A stretch of 5,273 bases of DNA, from contig CABQCB010000142.1 in assembly GCA_902462475.1 (NCBI GenBank), positions 1-5,273 on the forward strand, in the 5' to 3' direction. Both the position numbers and the translations under genes were made by a program. This DNA is from an uncultured Oscillibacter sp. (lineage in GTDB: Bacteria; Bacillota_A; Clostridia; Oscillospirales; Oscillospiraceae). This document shows positions 1 through 5,273 of the stretch, one piece after another (position 1 is the first letter of the stretch; each line of letters opens with the position of its first letter). The notes below the pieces were generated by a model. The model did no database searches and was not told the origin of the DNA. It worked only from the letters and a program-made list of their open reading frames with translations.

Positions 1-20
1 CCCCTTTTGGTCCATTTTAC

Positions 21-54
21 CCGGGAAGCGGAACGTATGTAAAGCCGTTCCCGG
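21..54. other. Imperfect hairpin upstream of dnaG, no U-tract
   Basis: The arm at 21-31 pairs with 45-54: seven base pairs (CCGGGAA with TTCCCGG), a bulged G at 28, then three more pairs (CGG with CCG). This leaves a 13-nt loop. On the plus strand it is followed by an A-rich run (55-80) and not by T residues. On the minus strand it is also not followed by a U-tract. It is therefore not a canonical intrinsic terminator in either direction. It could be the remains of an upstream gene's terminator or a leader structure; the upstream gene lies outside the window. Confidence 0.45.
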
Positions 55-106
55 AAAAAAGAAAAAAATTTTCAAAAAAAAGAGGAAATTTCGGAAGGAG
101 CGGGTA

Positions 107-112
107 TATAAT
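107..112 (+). promoter_or_regulatory. Candidate -10 box for the dnaG-rpoD operon
   Basis: A perfect TATAAT sits 84 nt before the dnaG start codon, behind an A/T-tract-rich stretch (55-90) that could act as an UP-element-like region. The hexamer at the ideal 17-bp spacing (84-89, GGAAAT) matches the TTGACA -35 consensus poorly, and there is no extended TG motif. The -10 is convincing by sequence but the promoter as a whole is only a candidate. Initiation about 7 nt downstream would give a leader of roughly 75 nt. Confidence 0.45.
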
Positions 113-180
113 AAGTGTTCCGGCCAAAACAGGGCGTCTATTTCCGTATGATGTCCCGCAAAACCGGCAAAACTGACCGA

Positions 181-187
181 AAGGAGG
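181..187 (+). promoter_or_regulatory. Ribosome binding site deciding the dnaG start
   Basis: AAGGAGG lies 8 nt before the GTG at 196. The earlier in-frame candidate starts (GTG 115, ATG 148 and ATG 151) have no such site at a suitable distance. GTG 115 also lies only 2 nt downstream of the candidate -10 box, so it would not be on that transcript. This supports starting the primase at 196. Confidence 0.85.
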
Positions 188-195
188 AGCGTTCC

Positions 196-1972
196 GTGGC
201 ATTTCCCCAGAATTTTCTGGACGAGCTCATCGCCCGCAGCGACATCGTGGACGTGGTGGGCAGCTACGTGCAGCTGACGCGGAAGGGCTCCAATCTCTTC
301 GGCCTGTGCCCGTTTCACAGCGAAAAGACCGGCTCTTTCTCCGTCTCGCCCGACAAGCAGATTTACTACTGCTTCGGCTGCAAACGGGGCGGCGGCGTGG
401 TGAACTTCATCATGGAGGAGGAGAACCTCTCCTTCCCCGACGCGGTGCGGTTTCTTGCCAAGCGCGCCGGCATGGAAGTGCCGGAGGAGGACGGTGACCG
501 GGAAGCCGGCCGCCGCCGGCAGCGGCTGCTGGATCTGAACCGGGACGCCGCCCGGTTTTACTACCAGACGCTCCAGGGTCCCCAGGGCGAGGGCGTCCGG
601 GCCTATCTTCAAAAGCGGCGCATCACCCGCGCCACCGCCGTGAAATTCGGCATGGGCGCATCGCCGGACGCCTGGGACGCGCTGCTGCTGGCCATGACCA
701 AAAAGGGCTACACCAAGTCCGAGCTGCTGGAGGCCGGACTGGTGGTGCAGAACAAAAACGGCGGCCTTTACGACAAGTTCCGCAACCGGCTCATGCTGCC
801 TGTCATCGACACCCGGGGTGACGTGGTGGCCTTCGGCAGCCGGGTACTAGACAAGTCCGAGCCCAAGTATATGAACTCCTCGGAAACGCCGGTATACAGC
901 AAGCGCCGGGTACTCTACGGGCTGAATCTGGCCAAAAAGACCAAGCGGCCCAACATCATCCTCTGCGAGGGCAACCTGGACATCGTCACGCTGCACCAGG
1001 CGGGCTTTGACAATGCCGTGGCCTCCATGGGTACGGCGCTGACTGTGGAGCAGACCCGGCTTCTCTCCCGGTTCACCAAGGAACTGGTGCTCTGCTACGA
1101 CAACGACAACGCCGGCAAGATCGCCACGGAGCGGGCCTTGCAGATCCTCAACAACTCCGAGTTCACCGTCCGGGTGCTTCAGCTTCCCCGCCGTCTGGTG
1201 GATGGGGAATATGTCAAGCAGGACGCGGACGACTTCATCAAGTTCCAGGGGGCGGACGCCTTTGAGCGGCTGCTCACCGGCAGCGAAAACGGCACGGAGT
1301 TCCGCATGGCCCAGATTGCGGGCAAGTACGACCTGGGAGACGATCAGTCCCGGGTGGCCTACTGTGAGGAGGTCAGCCGTCTGCTGGCCACGCTCACCAA
1401 TCCCGTGGAGCGGGAGATCTATACTGTCCGGGCCGCGGAGTGCGCCAAGATCACACCGGACGCCATGAAGCTGCAGGTCCAGCACGCTTTCCGGCGCCGG
1501 CAGTCCCAGGAAAACCGGGCCGCTCTGCGCAAGGAGCTCAATCCCGCCGCGCAGCTTCAGCCCAAGGAGCGCACCTTTCGCTATGAAAATCTGCGCTCCG
1601 CCCGGGCCGAGGAGGGCATCCTCCGGCTTTTGGTGCTGGATGCAGCGCTCTTCGGAGACCAGCCTCCCCTTAAACAGCAGGAATTTTCCTCGCCGCTTCT
1701 GGGCAAGGCGTTTTTCCTTCTGTGGCAGGCACGGGCCGACGGCCGTCCCGTTTCCGTGGCAGCCCTGGCCGGTCAGCTGGACCAGGAGGAAATGAATCAC
1801 ATCACTGCCGTCTGTCAGCAGCCCGAGTCCGTGCACAACGCCCGGCAGGCACTGGCAGATTACATAAACGTCGTAAAGACGGAAGCAGAAAAGCGCGCCG
1901 GCAACGCCGTGGACCCCCTGCTGGCGGCAACAGAAAAATACAAGAACAAAAAGGGTACTGGAGGAAAGCAGC

Positions 1973-1980
<8 letters not shown>
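196..1980 (+). CDS. dnaG: DNA primase DnaG
   Basis: This primase synthesises RNA primers at the replication fork and is recruited by the replicative helicase. With the GTG start at 196 it has 594 residues, a normal length. The N-terminal CHC2 zinc-binding domain shows C38, H41, C59 and C62 (CPFH and CFGC). The RNA polymerase-like domain carries the basic stretch around 220-243, including [14 protein letters not shown]. The Toprim domain shows the catalytic glutamate E258 in CEGNLD, then the metal-binding acidic pair D302 and D304 in YDNDNAG, and a later acidic motif DADDFI at 343-348. The C-terminal part, from about residue 450, corresponds to the helicase-interaction domain and is poorly conserved, as expected. 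The Toprim glutamate motif reads EGNLD where many primases have EGYMD or similar; the acidic residues are kept. The gene overlaps rpoD by 8 nt, which suggests co-transcription and translational coupling. Family assignment is very secure. Confidence 0.97.
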
Positions 1981-3415
<1,435 letters not shown>

Positions 3416-3417
3416 GC

Positions 3418-3570
3418 AAGGCGCTGGTATTTCAGCGGTTCCCCGGCGCAGCTTGCCGGGGTCCCCGCGGGAGCCCAGCGAAGCGGGTCCCGTGGGGAGA
3501 GCCGGAGCGACGGAATGCACAAGCACATGCCGCAGGCGTGTGCGCGGGATATGAAGTCCGCGACGGCGAC
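3418..3570. other. GC-rich multi-hairpin segment between the rpoD-tail repeats
   Basis: These 153 nt contain a series of stem-loops. The first is 3422-3437 (CGCTG with CAGCG, 6-nt loop). The second is 3441-3461 (CCCCGGC with GCCGGGG, 7-nt loop). The third and strongest is 3462-3498. The fourth is 3523-3543 (nine pairs including one G-U wobble, GCA loop). A weaker fifth is possible at 3544-3561. The first four stems are directly visible in the sequence. None is followed by a U-tract, so they do not look like intrinsic terminators. The rpoD reading frame is open right across the segment. I see no recognisable protein family. The regular folding suggests a structured RNA or a palindromic repeat element; that interpretation is inference. 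Confidence 0.6.
3462..3498. repeat. Strong inverted repeat (14-bp stem, one bulge)
   Basis: Eleven pairs (3462-3472 with 3488-3498, including one G-U wobble) are followed by a bulged G at 3473 and three more G-C pairs (3474-3476 with 3485-3487). The apex contains GCGAAGC, a sequence able to form a compact small hairpin. It abuts the preceding stem-loop (3441-3461) with no spacer, so the two could stack or compete through GGGG/CCCC pairing. No T-run follows. Confidence 0.8.
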
Positions 3571-3618
3571 GCGCCATCCCAGCCGCAGCAAGAAACTCAA
3601 GGATTTCCTGAACTGAGC
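3571..3618 (+). repeat. 48-bp direct repeat, copy 2 (displaced rpoD tail)
   Basis: This is an exact copy of 3370-3417, displaced by 201 nt and therefore in the same reading frame. Translated in the rpoD frame it gives [14 protein letters not shown] and the TGA stop. It is followed by TGGCCCGC and a six-T run (3627-3632), which may be the original downstream flank of rpoD. It has no evident independent coding role, although a short ORF starting at ATG 3515 with a GGAG 7 nt upstream would end in this tail. Confidence 0.97.
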
Positions 3619-3642
3619 TGGCCCGCTTTTTTAGAATCTTTC

Positions 3643-3674
3643 CGCGCCGTCAGGCCCTTTCGCCTGGCGGCGCG
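3643..3674. promoter_or_regulatory. Strong hairpin in the cyuA leader region
   Basis: The arm at 3643-3655 pairs with 3662-3674 over 13 bp with a single U-G wobble (3650 with 3667), and the loop is CCTTTC. It is not followed by a T-tract (CACTCTACAT comes next), so it does not look like a simple terminator. A T-run (3627-3632) and a TAGAAT (3632-3637, possible weak -10) lie just before it. It might be a 5'-leader structure of the desulfidase mRNA, an mRNA-stabilising 3' end for rpoD, or a processing site. The structure is clear; the role is unknown. Confidence 0.5.
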
Positions 3675-3719
3675 CACTCTACATAGAGCATCGCAACACA
3701 TCATGCCGCACCACGGCTG

Positions 3720-3725
3720 AGGAGG
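3720..3725 (+). promoter_or_regulatory. Ribosome binding site of cyuA
   Basis: AGGAGG lies 6 nt before the ATG at 3732. It is a full consensus site that fixes the start and agrees with the usual N-terminus of the family. Confidence 0.85.
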
Positions 3726-3731
3726 TACATC

Positions 3732-5015
3732 ATGCTGACAAAAGAAGAACTGCTGACGCTGCTGCATCAGGAGGTAGTCCCCGCCCTGGGCTGTACGGAG
3801 CCGGTGTGCGTGGCCCTGGCCGCGGCCGACGCCAGCGCCGCCATTGGGGGCCAGATCCGCAGCATCTGCGTGGAAGTCAACCCCGGCATTTACAAAAATG
3901 GTATGAGCGTGGGCATCCCGGGCTTTCCCCGGGTGGGCCTCAAATATGCCGCCGCTCTGGGTGCCCTGCTGCGAAATCCGGAAAAAAAGCTCCAGCTTTT
4001 GGAGGATCTGAACGAGGACATCACCGCCCGGGCCATCGCCCTGGTGGAGAGCGGTCAGGTCAGCGTCTCCATCAAGCGCGATGAAGCCCGCCTCTACGCT
4101 CACGCGGAGGTGGTGACCGCCGGCGGCTGCGGCACCAGCGACATCCGTGGCACCCACTCCAACATCATCCGCACCTGCCGCAACGGGGAAACGCTCAAGG
4201 AAACACCGTACAGCGACGCCGGTGACGATGTGCTCCATGCCCATTTGAAGGGCATGACCGTGGCCGGATTGCGGGCCCTGGTGGACCAGTGCTCTGCCGA
4301 GGAGCTCTCTTTCATGCTGGAGGGCGCCCAGATGAACGAACAGCTGGCAGACTACGGCCTCACACACCCCATGGGCATCGGTCTTACATCCGCCCTGCAA
4401 AAAGCGGACGTGCTGGGCGACGGCCTGGCCGCCCGGGCCATGCTGCGGGTAGCCAGCAGCGCTGAGGGCCGCATGAGCGGCTGCCCCTACGCCGTTATGA
4501 GCAGCGCCGGCAGCGGCAACCACGGCATCACCGCCATCATCCCGGTGGTGGAGACGGCGCGCCACCTGGGCTCCTCCACAGAGCAGCTGGAGCGCGCCCT
4601 GGCCCTGAGCCACATTCTGAACGTCTACATCAAGCTCTTCACCGGCAAGCTCTCCGCCACCTGCGGCTGCGGTGTCTCCGCCGCCACGGCGGCGGCCGTG
4701 GCCATGGTATACCTGATGGGCGGCAGCGATGCCCAGATGGGCCACGCCGTCACCAATATGAGCGGCAACCTTACCGGCATGATCTGCGACGGCGGCAAGA
4801 TCGGCTGCGCGCTGAAGCTGGCCACCGCCACCAACGCGGCCATTATGTGCGCACACCTGGCCATGTCGGACGTGGTGCTGGACGCCGCCGACGGCATCTG
4901 CGGCAAAACGCCGGAGGAATCCATCCGCAACATGGGCCGGGTCAGCACCCCCGGCATGGTCCCCACGGACGGCACCATCCTGGAGATCATGATGGAAAAG
5001 GACAGCCAGTCCTGA
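3732..5015 (+). CDS. cyuA: L-cysteine desulfidase (CyuA / UPF0597 family)
   Basis: The family converts L-cysteine to pyruvate, hydrogen sulfide and ammonia with an oxygen-sensitive [4Fe-4S] cluster and is related to the L-serine dehydratase alpha fold. It is cytosolic; no signal peptide is seen. The protein has 427 residues, close to the family's usual length. The diagnostic N-terminal motif GCTEP is at 20-24, with C21 the likely catalytic or cluster-associated cysteine. [10 protein letters not shown] motif is at 258-266. The C-terminal cysteines C311 and C313 ([10 protein letters not shown]), C352 and C359 ([12 protein letters not shown]) are the likely cluster ligands, although which ones bind iron cannot be decided here. 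The gene is often paired with a cysteine transporter in other bacteria; none is visible next to it here. It is separated from rpoD by the structured 316-nt interval and ends at a strong terminator, so it is probably its own transcription unit. Older databases call this family a serine dehydratase alpha-like protein; an exact substrate is inferred from the family. Confidence 0.88.
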   Translation: MLTKEELLTLLHQEVVPALGCTEPVCVALAAADASAAIGGQIRSICVEVNPGIYKNGMSVGIPGFPRVGLKYAAALGALLRNPEKKLQLLEDLNEDITARAIALVESGQVSVSIKRDEARLYAHAEVVTAGGCGTSDIRGTHSNIIRTCRNGETLKETPYSDAGDDVLHAHLKGMTVAGLRALVDQCSAEELSFMLEGAQMNEQLADYGLTHPMGIGLTSALQKADVLGDGLAARAMLRVASSAEGRMSGCPYAVMSSAGSGNHGITAIIPVVETARHLGSSTEQLERALALSHILNVYIKLFTGKLSATCGCGVSAATAAAVAMVYLMGGSDAQMGHAVTNMSGNLTGMICDGGKIGCALKLATATNAAIMCAHLAMSDVVLDAADGICGKTPEESIRNMGRVSTPGMVPTDGTILEIMMEKDSQS

Positions 5016-5023
5016 CCTAAGCA

Positions 5024-5063
5024 AAAAAAGGAAGCGGAGCCTAGCGGCTCCGCTTCCTTTTTT
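5024..5063. terminator. Bidirectional intrinsic terminator between convergent genes
   Basis: An uninterrupted 18-bp stem (5024-5041 with 5046-5063) encloses a TAGC tetraloop. Its GC-rich core is flanked by six A on the left and six T on the right, giving a U-tract on either strand. It can therefore end both cyuA from the left and the minus-strand gene from the right. It starts 8 nt after the cyuA stop codon. Confidence 0.95.
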
Positions 5064-5273
5064 ACTGCTCCAGCCAGCTCAAAAGCCGTCCGGCCTCCAA
5101 CGCTGCCTGGGCCCGCACGCCCTCAAAGTCCACATAGGGATTGTAGACCGCCTCCAGGGCATCATGGGACGCCTTGGCGGCTTTCAGTGCGGCCACGCCC
5201 TCGTCCCGCAGCAGCGCCGTCAGCCGGGACTCCAGCCGCTGGCGCCCTTTTTCCACCGGCTCGGCCAGGGTAT
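5062..5273 (-). CDS. 3' end of an unidentified convergent gene (partial)
   Basis: The minus-strand frame is open from the window edge (5273) to a TAA at 5062-5064, giving 69 C-terminal residues; the start lies outside. A GTG at 5254-5256 exists, but the frame continues upstream of it and no ribosome binding site is seen, so I treat the gene as truncated by the window. The stop codon falls inside the terminator stem. The fragment is mostly charged and alanine/leucine-rich, probably helical, with the recognisable stretch KASHDALEAVYNPYVDFEGV near the end. It vaguely recalls the C-terminus of a P-loop ATPase/nucleotide kinase family found in Clostridia, but that is recollection and weak. No catalytic motif falls in the visible part. 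Confidence 0.7.
   Translation of the reverse strand, partial: TLAEPVEKGRQRLESRLTALLRDEGVAALKAAKASHDALEAVYNPYVDFEGVRAQAALEAGRLLSWLEQ

Noticed and set aside
115..195. N-terminal extension of DnaG from GTG 115 or ATG 148/151
   Set aside because: The extension is not typical of the family, none of these starts has a good Shine-Dalgarno, and the AAGGAGG at 181-187 fits GTG 196.
3441..3498. Intrinsic terminator of rpoD at the paired GC-rich hairpins
   Set aside because: The stems are strong, but neither is followed by a T-run; the next bases are GAGCCGGAGC.
3538..3720. 60-codon plus-strand frame from a GTG through the second repeat to just before cyuA
   Set aside because: It has no ribosome binding site, reads the rpoD tail in a different frame and runs through the 13-bp hairpin. 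Nothing supports translation.
3703..3720. Five-codon leader peptide (MPHHG) before cyuA
   Set aside because: It has no ribosome binding site and no cysteine codons, so there is nothing to suggest attenuation.
3597..5024. Long minus-strand open frame opposite cyuA (475 codons)
   Set aside because: It is antisense to a gene with clear family motifs, and its His/Gly/Ala-rich translation is typical of a shadow frame.

Overview
The window looks like a GC-rich member of the Firmicutes/Clostridia, probably related to the Oscillospiraceae. This is inferred from a Bacillus/Clostridium-like primary sigma factor, strong AGGAGG-type ribosome binding sites, and a dnaG-rpoD gene pair. No rRNA or other taxonomic marker is present, so the placement is tentative.

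Layout. Positions 1-195 are an AT-rich leader with a hairpin, a perfect TATAAT box and a strong Shine-Dalgarno that fixes a GTG start. Positions 196-1980 are dnaG (primase), which overlaps rpoD (1973-3415, primary sigma factor) by 8 nt. Together they form the core of the macromolecular-synthesis operon. Positions 3416-3731 are a 316-nt non-coding interval and the unusual part of the window. Positions 3732-5015 are a cyuA-type L-cysteine desulfidase gene. Positions 5024-5063 are a perfect 18-bp bidirectional terminator. Positions 5062-5273 hold the 3' end of a convergent minus-strand gene that runs off the window and that I could not identify firmly.

The most interesting signal lies directly behind rpoD. 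The last 14 codons of rpoD plus its stop codon (48 bp, 3370-3417) are repeated without a mismatch at 3571-3618, exactly 201 nt (67 codons) downstream. The 153 nt between the copies are GC-rich and consist largely of consecutive stem-loops. The rpoD frame stays open from its own stop to the second, identical tail and stop. This resembles the footprint of a small element inserted at a gene 3' end that carries, or duplicates, the gene terminus and so leaves the protein intact. No recombinase or transposase is present. Whether it is a mobile element, a remnant or a local duplication cannot be settled from this window alone.

DnaG and RpoD link replication priming and housekeeping transcription. 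The desulfidase would degrade cysteine to pyruvate, sulfide and ammonia and probably has its own transcript, because it is separated from rpoD by the structured interval and ends at its own terminator.
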